Assembly (NCBI GenBank): GCA_033558025.1
Contig: JAUCEF010000003.1
Location: 1,886,001 to 1,950,000, forward strand
DNA: 64,000 nucleotides
Direction: 5' to 3'
Source: Phytophthora sp. 'mugwort'
Lineage: Eukaryota > Oomycota > Peronosporomycetes > Peronosporales > Peronosporaceae
Under the pieces are notes generated by a model that worked only from the letters and a program-made list of their open reading frames with translations, was not told the origin of the DNA and did no database searches. Made by a program: the position numbers and the translations under genes. This document shows positions 11,674 to 22,835 of this stretch, piece after piece (within the stretch, counting starts at the first letter, position 1; each line of letters begins with the position of its first letter).

Positions 11674-12059
11674 ATCTCCTCATTGATTACACCGCCTAGC
11701 ATATTCGCTACCGTTACCGTGTCGGCTATCAGCGCCTATTAGTTATTTGCGTGCCATTTGGGCATAGCTCTCGTCTCCTTGTCGGCCTCGAACAAGGACA
11801 TGCTATGATCAGCAGCCCACTGCAGCAGTTAATAGCGGTGGGATGTCATGAAACCGAAATCTTGGAAGGGGTGCTTGGAGCCGCGGTGACGAGCTTCGTA
11901 CTGCGTGCGAAAATCTTCGTAGCGGCTCGCCAGGCGCGGGGACAGGTTTCATCGGGCTGCTGCTTCTCGACAACGCCGCATAGCTTGCATCTCTGAAGTC
12001 ATGACCTTAAAGTTTGAAGAAGAAAGCGAAGAGGTCCTTGTTTGCAACCATAATCGGAA

Positions 12060-12697
12060 CGGATTCCGCCGGATAAAGCGCCGCCTATTATTCAATAGAA
12101 ATCCTATCTGACAAGCTAGACTTAGCCGATTCTATGATCGTGAACTCGTCGAGAGCATCAAGGAAGCTCTGCTCAACAGCAGCATCGTCAACGCACTCTC
12201 TCTCACGGTCAGCCCATTTCCCACGAAATAACTCACCGTATACATCGTGACGAGCAATGTGCCACTGCGTTTCAACACTCGAAAACCCCGCCGCAGCAAC
12301 AGACTTGCGGACCACTGAGTCAGGTACAGCCTCCCACGCATTCCGCACCCACGACGCTACGCGCTCCACTGAAGGCAGGCGCGGGCCCTGCCTCGCGTGT
12401 ACTGCACGTCTGTCGGATATGTTCCAGACATTGATGAACTCTGACAGCTTGGCCTTGAACAAGCTATAGATCCCAATATCTGCTGTTTGTAAATACGGCG
12501 TTAAGCCGCCTGAATCACGCACATACCTACCTTTTTCTCCAGGCACTTAGCAGTACCGGCATCAACGTTTGCTGTCCATCCATCCACCTAGGCTTCGTTT
12601 GTCATACAAGTTGGACGTTACTCTATCTAACAGGTAGCTGGACCATTTTTTGTGCGTGTCTTCTATCCGGGTGAGGTCTTTTATCCGGGGGAATCCG
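12060..12697 (-). mobile_element. 638-bp pogo-like element inside hAT copy B
   Basis: The ends are 18-bp inverted repeats: CGGATTCCGCCGGATAAA at 12060-12077 and its near-perfect complement at 12680-12697 (one mismatch). A subterminal CCGGATA repeat lies near 12660. Removing the block restores alignment with copy A, where CTCACTTT...CTATGGCTGCAAAC is continuous near 2060-2090. The flanks are compatible with a decayed TA target duplication, as expected for Tc1/mariner/pogo elements. It contains only a C-terminal transposase piece, so it is non-autonomous. Confidence 0.7.
12088..12546 (-). pseudogene. C-terminal pogo-type transposase fragment
   Basis: The minus-strand frame reads YLQTADIGIYSLFKAKLSEF, then VASWVRNAWEAVPDSVVRKS and WHIARHDVYGELF. 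This order is typical of the region after the DDE_1 catalytic core in oomycete pogo-like transposases. The catalytic domain and DNA-binding domain are absent. The open frame of 152 codons is intact but cannot encode an active transposase. It lies wholly inside the 638-bp TIR-bounded insert. Confidence 0.65.
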
Positions 12698-13190
12698 TTA
12701 GTATGAAAGTGAGATGACTGGCATTGTTCCAAGCCAGAGCTCGTCAAACCGCAAACGTGCGTTTGTAGCCACCCACCATAAATTTGCGGCCTTTCTTACA
12801 GTAATTGCTACGCTTTAATATTCTGTTGATTTGTGTGTGAACCAATAAGCGACATTACACTATGTAAAACACAATTCTTGCAATTCCGCAATCATTTGTT
12901 TTTTAAATCTGCACCAAGCTGTGAGAAATTTGTAAACGCTGTATCAGTTGTGATATGGGAGGATACATGGAGAACAAAAGCGATTCGCAGAGAGATAATT
13001 ATCATAGATGTTATGCTGCAAACACCAGGACTAAAAATGTTAACGTCAACCAAATGGCCACACATAACTCTGGTGGACATCGTGCATCATATCCCGCGCG
13101 TGTATCGAGCGAGCACTTTGTTCGATACCGCGTTCCATTGACTCCATGCCGCCTTACATGGTCATATAAGCACATACTACACTAATACGT

Positions 13191-14390
13191 ACTAGATGTC
13201 CACCAAACGTTTTGAAAGGGCTGTCCATAATGTGCAGAACACATCAAGAACTCGCCCCCCACATGAAGGACGTTAAACGGTGGATGCGTGAATACCAACG
13301 TGCCATAACTTGCCGGGTTATGGTTTGTAGATATACTCGGTAAAGCCGACAAGCGATAGTTGTTAGAACGGGAGAATTCCAATAATACTAGTTACGAGCC
13401 TATACTTGGGACCATCCTTCCTAGACAATGTTCCAAATGTCTTACCCATTCCAGCAAGAACCATTGCGTTGGGGAAACATCACGCTGAGATGCAAATACA
13501 ACAAACAGGTTTGCTTTTACGGCTTGGGTGGGTATACACGAAGTTCAAGGTCTTATACGCGACTGGTTATTGTGAAAACCGACCAATATGTCCAGCTCAG
13601 TTAGGCCGTTTTGGATGGGTAGAAAACATACTAAAACAGGGTGGAGAAAAATTAAGTCACTTGTTGCTGCACCCGTCTAGCCCCGTCACATTCTGATATA
13701 CAATGTATTTTTGTATTGAATGTCTCAGATATCACTTTACCCTAGCCCCCAAGGACCGATGGCATCGCGGTCTTGGGCTTCGCAAAGGCAGTCGCTGTGC
13801 TCCTGCGAGGAAAAGATTCTAAGTTCGGCCCGCTACAGTGCTCGGCTCGCTGGAAAGCTCGGCGCTATGCCCGCATCCGCATATACCGCGCGGCCCTGCT
13901 TCGCGAGTTTGCTGTGGCTACGCGCGCTCGCAACCGCTTTCCTCCGTTGGTCTTTTTATGTGACTTTCACCCCCCTTTTTCTGGACGGGTATTCTAACCA
14001 CTCTCAAAAATTATATCTGAGTTCTGGATGTAAAACGTCCATTCTGAAAATATAGAGCATAGGACACCACAAGCTTTTATAGCTTCGCTATTAAAATAGC
14101 CTTGCGCCTCGAATGATGAAATAGTTCAGAGACTGCTCCCCAAATGAAGACATTTTCATTCTCTCGTTTACGTAAGTTGTATATGGGATTCCCGCCAAAA
14201 CGTCGGCGGATTGGCTTACGTTTTCCGGAATCGGCGCGTTCCTCGACCTTATGAAGCTGCTCACTTACTGCGATTCACTATGGGCGGCAAGGATCGGATC
14301 GTCCCGGGAAATCGTAAGTGAGAGGCGACGATAGGTCGTTGCTCCGATTGGCCAAAACTATTCGAGGATCGACGTCTCGGACTAACATGG
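13191..14390. other. Unassigned repeat-like interval
   Basis: Several short frames overlap at 13406-13696 and 13720-14055, with sense-like stretches (GRFGWVENILKQGGEK; ARWKARRYARIRIYRAALL) in different frames. These could be decayed repeat protein, but I cannot identify the family. From about 14180 the sequence is probably the upstream flank of the recombinase element. Confidence 0.35.
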
Positions 14391-14393
14391 CTG

Positions 14394-16482
14394 ATGGAAG
14401 TCGCAGGACGCTGTAGCAGAGGTGAAGGCAATACGCGACGCGTGTATTTCCAACGAGACGAGAAAGAAGTATACAAGCAGTATCAGAGGCATCAAGAAGT
14501 GGATAGGGAGGTGTCTGTGCAGACCCTGAGCGACCCTGACACAACAATCTTCTTTGGCGAAGACGACGGGATCAATTTAGCTGAGTTCACACCGACAACG
14601 TTCTTGGAGGTTTTGGCGAACAAGCGGGAAACAACTAAGGCCGCTACTCTGAGCGGATATCGCAGCGCGATTAAAGATCTGTATCGATTAAAGCAAGTTG
14701 CATTGCCCATGGAATACGGTGATGATATGAAGCAGATTTTTCTGGATGTAAGCGGCTCGAGGCCAACCAAAACCAGTCCAACTCGCAGAAGAACTCCGGC
14801 AAGCAGTCACTGACATTTTCGCTCTACAAAGAGCTGTGCCACTCTATTCTCGTTCGAAACAACGCGGGATTTCTGCATCTCTTTCCAACTACTCAATGAA
14901 ATTTCATGTGCAGGTCTGTATCTGTTCAAACATTTCAGACGCAATACTTTCTCGCAAACGATGACAGCATTGGAGCCATATTTTTCAAGACTAAGAGCAA
15001 CCAAGAAGGCTTTGGGCCACGCGACCCTCGTCATCTGTTCGCCAATCCGCTCTCCCCGCTCGTGCTGGGTGACCGCGTTGAGGATATATTTGGTATGCAA
15101 TCCGCGTGCACAACCTGGGCCATTATTTCCCGGGTCTGACACGAAGCTTGGATTTGGTAAGACGTTGGGAAGTCTTCTCAAACCGATCGGGGCTCCAAAC
15201 CTACGGAACACACTCGGTGACGAAAGGTGTCGCAACGTTTGCATGTGTAGGAAGTACTGGAGGACCTTCCATTGTGAGTATTTGTATCCGGTGCGGATAG
15301 TTAATAGGTGGAGTGCAAGACAGATACTTCCGGTATGAATCTGCAGGCGATCAATATTTAGGACGTGTCGTGAATGACTCGAAGTTTGCTGTTCTACCGC
15401 CGCACTTGCGAGATAATTCTGGCAGTACGATAAAGTTTACCATTGAAGCAATGTTTCCGGGCCTAGTTAGCGAAGTTAACCCGCACGATATTTTGCGGTT
15501 ATGTCTGCATCGCTAATTCACCACGCCGATTTTCTGCTCAACAACTTGCCTGCAACGTATCCGCTTCTATCACCCTTGTCTTCACCGATTCGATTCTTCT
15601 CAATAGTCTACGATCGAAGATGAAGGTTGGTGAGTCAACCTGGATGGTGCCGTCAGGAATACCACCACACATCTATCTTTATAAGAAACTCGACACATGG
15701 CAGCGGTTGATAGACGCTTTTCTTAAAATGCTGGAGCAACGGATGGAAAAGGTGCTCGAGGAAAAAGTCGTGGTAGCTTGCTTCTGCGTGAGGAGATCAG
15801 AGCACTCTTAGTTGAGGTGGGCCTTCAACACGCAAGATCATCTAAGCCGACAGCAACATGTTCAAATCCATCGCCCATTTATTACTCATGTGGTGGCAAG
15901 TTTCACAAACTGCCAAAAGATTTCGAATTCCAAGTATCAATCCACTTGGTGCGTGGAGGTTGTGGTGGTTGGCGACGTAAGACGCGGTTATCCCCCATAT
16001 AAGGCCATTTCTTCTGATGATCAGACACACCAAAAAGAAGAAGGCGGCTCTGTCAGAGTGGTCTACCATGATGAGGCACATTAATAACGGGATCGAAGCA
16101 CAAACCAACGAGCCGCTACCTGAAATCCGCGATGAAGCTCACGCGTTTGATCTCTTCAATATCGACTACCAAACACTGCACTTAAAAACAAGCAAACGCA
16201 AGCGCAGATCAATTCAGCTCAAACGCACTACCGCGTTCAGGTTAGCTCGTCAAGCCCACGTCACAAGCACGCACCTCGTTGCCGTTCAAGCAGCGAAAGC
16301 GCCAAGCCTCCACAGAGAACACAGCTTCAGTATTGATGGTGCAGACACCTTCAACCGCGATCGGAGAAGTACAGCCACCTTTGGTAGCGGCACCAGCGAC
16401 CCCAGCAATCTCGACACGACCAGCAATGACTGCACCCAATAATGCCGGCACTCAAACGTCTACGCAGGGTCGAAACACGTGA
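14394..16482 (+). pseudogene. Crypton-like tyrosine recombinase remnant
   Basis: The first frame (14394-14813) looks like the SAM-like N-terminal domain of a tyrosine recombinase (TLSGYRSAIKDLYRLKQVAL). After stops, the frame 15106-15300 gives RSLDLVRRWEVFSN and then THSVTKGVATFACVGSTGGP, the catalytic box II region. The next frame (15313 on) supplies the Tyr-containing QDRYFRYESAGDQYLGRVV. The C-terminal part continues in pieces to about 16440 and ends in a Ser/Thr-rich tail. In the box II site the expected H-x-x-R reads H-S-V-T, so a catalytic Arg is lost in addition to the frame breaks. Oomycete Cryptons and DIRS/Ngaro elements share such recombinases; I favour Crypton because no RT adjoins it in the same block. 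Confidence 0.65.
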
Positions 16483-17407
16483 CAATACGTCAGCACATAT
16501 TACTCAATAAACCTTACGCTCCGCTTACTTATACGCAACCGAACAGCCCGCACGATAGCCTACTGCTGTCAGCCTCCCCCATGCACTTGCGGCCTTGCGG
16601 CCGGTGCTTGTAGTCCATCAGCTTCCGCGATGTGCCCGTCTCTAGCTCTGGTGCCAGCAACACGGCTATTATTGACCAATAGGATTTTGTCGGCGTGAGG
16701 GGCTTAAGTCAATTCATTCCTAACAGACTTGAGAGATGCATATGTATTCATTTTAAGCTTTTTCAATCGTAATACGTATAGTTATCCCTTGTTTAGTGAT
16801 AATAGCGACATCGACTTCGTTTATATATATATACCGATGACCTCGAATGTCCAGTGTTAAATGGGCACTCGAAGCGATTTGACGCTAAATCGACGCCAAC
16901 ATGTGATATATGAACAGAGGTTGGGATACAACAATTCGGACTGACGTTCTGTTTAGAAATAATAAAAATGGGCTACGTCGAATATATAGAGCCTAAATCG
17001 GCTATAAAGCGGTCGACTTGCAAAACAAAATAGGACATATCATGTGACGTTCACAATAGTATCTGGTCCTACAAATCTCCCGTCATCGCGTACGTCGTAA
17101 ACAAAATTCATTTTTAACGTCGATGATCCCCTCGCTAATCATAGGGTCGGGAAACAGATATTTATTTCTTTTAAGGGTATTCCTCGGCCAGCGGTGCACC
17201 GGACCGGATTACCGCAACAGCCCGTAATACAACCTATTTGGTACATGAAACCGTTTATGCTCTTACAAGAGGGCCATTACGAAGTGTATCTTTCACAAAA
17301 GTCATAACACATAAATGCTCATTTAAAAAAGAAGAAATGGAGCTTTGCACTGATACGTTTCAACCATTCCATCACGAGATATATAATCTCAAAACCCTTG
17401 TATCACT
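16483..17407. other. AT-rich non-coding interval
   Basis: AT-rich sequence with TA-repeat patches (for example near 16825) and no recognisable gene. It lies beyond the 3' end of the minus-strand GTPase pseudogene. Confidence 0.5.
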
Positions 17408-20400
17408 TCATCTCGCCGGTATTAATTCGGGGTGACCATAAAAATGATCGTTGGTGCTGCAACGTTCCCTACAGCTCTCCATCTCACAAGCACGGATGCA
17501 CTGCATCTCGGCGCATTTGTGCACAGTGTGCTCATGCTCGCCGTTCAAAATACAAATTTTCGCCACAACGGGGAGCGCTGCACGAAACACCACAACTATG
17601 TTGCTTCACAGAGCAGCGACGGTCACCGAAATGTCCAGCCGTCAGCTCGCATAAGTTATCGCAGTTGGTGAGATAACACACATATCCGCACGTGCGATCG
17701 CCTTCGTCGCAGTTGCATTTGCCTTCATGACCAGCCTTACCAGTACAATGGGGGATCTTGTCTAATTCATGGAAACTTTGCTGGCAGTAATCACAAAACC
17801 CGCGGCATTGGTGACTTGTGCCGCAATCGTGGTCCGTAGTACTCGGGTGAGCAGCCGACCGCATACACTGGAGCTGACACTCTGTGCATCCATGACGACA
17901 CCTCTTCACACGGTTCTCGAACGGGAAAAAATACCCCAGCTCAATCTTTCTCCACTCTTCCACGAACCTATCCGCTCCAAGAAAATTCTTCACCCCAAGA
18001 CTCACTTTTCGACGCCGAATCAGAAACGAAAGCATGTCATCAAAGCTTGCGTAATCATCCTCGGTGATCTTTTCGAATTCATCCTTCGTAACCTGCGCTA
18101 AATACCGCTGGAATATCGCCACCAGAGTACATTCGATAGTTTCTAGATTAACAGTATCTCGATCGCAGAAGAGGGGACCAAAGTCATCCTGTCTTGTCCT
18201 CAATCGCATCCAGAGACAATTCTTCATTCGCCCACGTCCAGCAATCTGCAAAGTCAGGATAGTCGTGGCATAGATTTTCTAAGCATAACGATGCATGACC
18301 TTCCTTGATCAGGACTGGCCGCACCAGATACCACGGCACACTCGCCTTCACTTGGACTTCCGCCGGAATTAGGCATCCGGTACGAATAATACCAGGCAGC
18401 TTCCGATAAAGGTCCTTTAGCTGCAGTAATTGAGAAGTTTCATCGATAGCAGTCCAATCGAAAACGGATATTTTGGCCAGAACCAAACGAATACGGTCAT
18501 GGAGCGAGTTCCCGCTTCTAAGACCAAGTGGAGATTCACTCTGCAACCGAATGGCTTTCCGGACCAACTGTCGGGCTCGAAGTAACGATTCGTAGTACCC
18601 AGTGGTCCCAAGTGGGGGCGAGCAATTAATGCTCACCATACCATCCTGAGTACACATCAGTGACGAAATTATGTTCGTGGTTGGCCGCCAAAAGATTCCG
18701 AATCTTTCGCTGAAACTCGGATACGACGCCTCGACCATCATTTTGATTGATGTCCTTCACGCTCAAGTAGAGCGATCCTTGGAATAGACGATCGTCCTTC
18801 TTTAACAAGTTAATTCCTTTTTGAATCTTTGTAAAAAGACCATCCACCTCCTCGTCAATCCGCATTTCCATGCGAAAGACCGTAAATATGGACAGTGATG
18901 CATTTAACACGGCTAAGAAAACGTCCTCTTGATCAGTTCGTTCGAAAGATCCCAGACCTTCGAAATCCAAAACAACGAGCAAAGTGTCCTCGCAACGGCA
19001 TCCATGCGCCATCAGTGCATCGATTTCCAGCAATGCAAATGATGACCCAGTTGCTTCCCCATCGAAGTGAGTACAAAGCACCGGCCTTGCCACCCACATA
19101 AGAAAGGTGACAAGAGGCCAAACCGAATGGACTCGTCAAATATCTGCGGTCACCCATGATTCCAGCTCCACTTCTGGGGCATATCTCGATCGATCCATAT
19201 CATCGCGCAGCACTGTCAGGGCATTGGCCTCAGCACGACAGACCTGGATAGGCAAAAATGTAATGAGCCTGTAGAAAAATGCCATTATCGAATCCGTGCG
19301 CATGCTCACACCGCACAACGATCCGTGCTGGACTTGAAGGCCTCGAGTCAAGTCTAATCCATGCAGCGGTTTATTGAGCGCCATCAAGTCGCTCATTAGT
19401 AACGAAAGAAAGTCATGGCAATCTTCAAGAGCAACGCCAGAAATCTCGCCAGCCGGACAACTAACGAGAATGCACACTACTGGCGGTGGATCTGCCTCCA
19501 GTTGGCTTAGAACGGGGAATTTTTCGAAGACGTGGTAAATGCATATAGCCAGTGCTCATTGCGCAGGCACTTCGAACTGCCAGCTTCCGTTTCAGTATCG
19601 TCTTCTTCAGTATCGTCAAACTGCCGGATGCGAAGGGAATCACTCCGGACGGTAATATTAATAGAAATGCGTGTATCTTCTGCGCTACTGAGTCAACCAC
19701 GAAAACACAGTTGTTCACGCTTTGAATCTGCACTTGATCGGTTAAAAATGTACAGCCAGCGGGAGGACAGGGAGTTGACGGTGGTCGTCAAGAGAAACAC
19801 ACGACAATTTACCCTCAAAAGCGCCGTCTTCTTGTGATTTCACTAAGACGACGCCGGCTGCCAAGTTCTCCGCAAATTCCATGAATGGACTGCGACGCAT
19901 GTCTGCGTGAGAACCACAGTGTGCGCTCATGACGTTTACAGTTTGATCGTTGTGGATGTCGATCCCTTCTGAATCACCCACTCGAGTCCTTCACGTACAC
20001 GGTTCTGTGGATCAAAAACACATCTGTAAACGGCAGTCCCGTCAATGTTGAGCGTACTCCGAGATCAAGCACTTTCACGCAATCCAGCCGCTTAAAATCC
20101 TCGTCAAACTTGAAATCCCTATTGAATCGTCCGAGAGGAACGCGATGAGCCGCGTCTGGTAATTGAAGTCACAAAGTGAGGCACGTTTTCCAAACGAGTG
20201 AATGACCTTTTCACTCGCACGCGGCGCACCTTGTGCACAGGCTTCGCCTAAGATGAGAAGTGGACAAACTTGACGACCATCGCTCCTTCCTCATGCAAAC
20301 GTGCAGGGCCGACCGCACCTTAACGGTAAACATCGCAACGTGTGTTTCATCCCGGACGATCAAATGGCTCCCCAAGCTCTCCATCTGCTCAACGCCGTCC

Positions 20401-22050
20401 TGCTTATCATTCATCTGCACCTTTACCACATCGAGGGACAATGTTGCTGGGGCTTGAACCTCTTTCGTACCCTTACAAAAATTGTCCCCTTGCGAGCACT
20501 TGCGCTCAGTGTCAAACGCAAGCCACTTTTTGACACGAGAGCTTCACGGAGTTGTGCGAACTTCTTTTCGACGATCTCTTTCGCGTCGACGCCCAGACTG
20601 AATTCAGTAAGCTTCTGTTCCCGCTTTAACTTGTCGTGCTTTCACGTCCCCTCGACGTTTATCAATAACTTGTAAAATCACCGCTGTTTTGTTGATGTGG
20701 TACACATATCTAGCACCTTGTCGAGATCTGCTTCTTGCTTCTACGCGTAAAGTTCAAACAGAGCTGCTCCAATATCTTGCAGGGACAGGCATATCGAGCG
20801 CCAACCGCGATCTATGATCCCAGGTCCCCTTTGCCTTGACCCACTCACAAAAGGTTTCGTACCTTCTGAACAACTTTCGACGTGATGCATCCGAGAGTAC
20901 TTGAGTCGTCTGGTTCGGGCAGAGCCGAAAGAATGTATTTGCTGCTTGACGGACCTCTTCTCGTTGTTGCGCAATTTCACCTTCCAGGTGCTGATGAGCT
21001 AATTCATATTCCTCTTGCTGCAGTTTCTCATTTAACTCACGAATTGTTTTTACCTCCTTCTCCGGCCACATTTCAAACTCCCGCAAGATGCTTTCACATA
21101 GTTGGGGAGAGCGACTGACAGTCCCGCTAATTTCGATCCGGTGCGTCTGTGACTCGGTCTTTGGCCATGCGGCAAAAGACAGATTCGCGTTGACGTGGAA
21201 CACGCGTTGGAATGGCTCACTTCGAATCTCAGAGTTCACCTGCTTCGTCCAGACAAGCGCCGGATAGCTGCCTTTCAGCAAGCAAACACTCGAGTAAGCT
21301 CCCGGCACGCCATACAAGTCGATCGAGCTCTGCGCGACGCACTCAGTACCATCGTGTGTATCTTCTTGCTTCTCAACAGCGAAATACACCAAATACAAGG
21401 CCAACTGCTCGCCCTGCTGCTTTTCGGAGTCCACCATAGCAGCTTTCAGTTGCTCCAGGTCCGGCGTGGATACACAATAAATGATGTCTGGCGTCAATAC
21501 AGTTAGGAACCGCAAGACGTACGTGGGTGTCTCTCGAAGTGCTTGAGATTGGAACAGCTCGTCCCGAATCCAGGCGAAAATGACTAGCCGGGCAATCTCC
21601 TTTTTGCCTTCACCCCCTCCGACCTTTACGCAGTAGACACCTTCACTACATCCAGCCAGCGTCATTGCCGTCTCAGCCGAGCAAGCCTTCATGTCCACCA
21701 AAGCGACATACTTGCCGCTGTTTGCCAAAGAGCCCCTTGAGTTTCATCTCATTGGAACATTTTTCATCAAACAGCTCGGAACGGAGGAAGCGCACGAAGC
21801 TGTCGTCGAACTCGCGCGCGTGCAGCACGTCGGTGTCGAAATCTTTGGGGTCTACGGACGACATCATACCCACGCTGTGACAGAGTCGGAGAACCTCCAA
21901 CTCGTCCAGCACGGGCTTAGCGACCTCGGTCTCGCATTGGGTCTCGCAGACGAGTCGCAGAAGCCGGAACAAGACCAAGTCGCAACGCTTACACGCTCCA
22001 CCGCCGTCGTCGCTTGTCGCGCTCATCGTCACCTCTCCTTGACATTGCAA
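17408..22050 (-). pseudogene. Broken large GTPase (GBP/VLIG-like) with Cys-rich tail
   Basis: Read from 22050 downward, one protein appears in pieces. The N-terminal start is at about 22023 (MSATSDDGG), and a one-base shift near 21727 leads into a 324-codon frame (20754-21728) with a coiled-coil stretch. A middle part (about 20441-19742) is followed by the GTPase domain. The G3 motif lies in VVLDFEGLGSFERTDQED and a G4-like LYLSVKD follows about 80 residues later, as in guanylate-binding-protein-type GTPases. The C-terminal end (17532-18251 and 17408-17593) has repeated CxxxC...HxC units (CTECQLQCMR; HDCGTSHQC; CNCDEGDRTC), resembling an NF-X1-like zinc array. Many frameshifts and stops, and a damaged Walker A site near 19050-19075, show it is inactive unless assembly errors explain them. 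No transposon signature is seen, so it is probably a decayed host gene. Confidence 0.6.
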
Positions 22051-22835
22051 CTTGGAATCTGATGGTAAACTCGAGCCAAGTCCAGAACCATCAACGAGCT
22101 ATGCCTCGCTCTTAACGGCATATGCAACGGTTGCATGTACACTGAGGACCAGTGACAGCGATACTTTGTTGTACATGTACAATCAACTAGCACGAAATAA
22201 ACAACAACTTCAACCTACTTTGTAAGAATGTCAGTTCTCACGTGGCCACGTCTTCCACAAACTACAGCTCATTGCAGTTGCCAACTAAGTCTCCGCGTCG
22301 ACTGCACCTCGTCGAGACCAAGACGCTCTAGATTACGCGATTTACAAGCTGGTTAACGACCTGCTTACCTATTCTACGCTCTCAAAACCGTCATCATTTT
22401 GCCGTCTCACGCAATGGGATACGATGGGAAATTTAATTCGTATAATGGATGTTCGGTTTGGCAATACTAACGATTTCTGGATGGTTGTTATCACATGCAC
22501 TTATTAATACCACATTAAGTTATTATTTTGTTATTGAGAGTGAGTATCGACTGGGCCATGCTGCCGGAGAACGATGCAGAAACATTCCTGACTCCGTACT
22601 CATTCTGTACGGATAAAATAAAAATATACATGTATACAAGTAACTACCAGGAAACGCGTGTCGAGCATACGAGTGGAGCCAGGAACGGAGCGGAGAGCAA
22701 GGAAGCAGCACCCCCCCCCCCCCGACACACACACACCTTTGGACTCTCTCAAAGGGGGACGGGATCGCGATGGAGCTGAGAGCTGGGAGATCGACTCTGC
22801 CAAGTCGGGGAGTCTGCTGCATCTTCGACAGATGG
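22051..22835. other. Intergenic interval with poly-C/CA tract
   Basis: This is AT-rich intergenic DNA upstream of the GTPase pseudogene, with no gene recognised. A run of 13 C followed by G and CA units lies at 22711-22735. Confidence 0.5.

Larger units (their letters stand above)
10130..13190 (-). mobile_element. hAT transposon copy B (degenerate, with two later insertions)
   Basis: The reverse complement of this stretch aligns in order with copy A at 1580-3610. The 13190 end matches the 5' end of A and the 10130 end matches about 3600. Alignment is broken at two places where B has extra DNA: 10391-10767 and 12060-12697. Both extra blocks have inverted ends and correspond to continuous sequence in A. 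Apart from these, the copies differ by many substitutions and small indels, so they are old. Confidence 0.7.
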
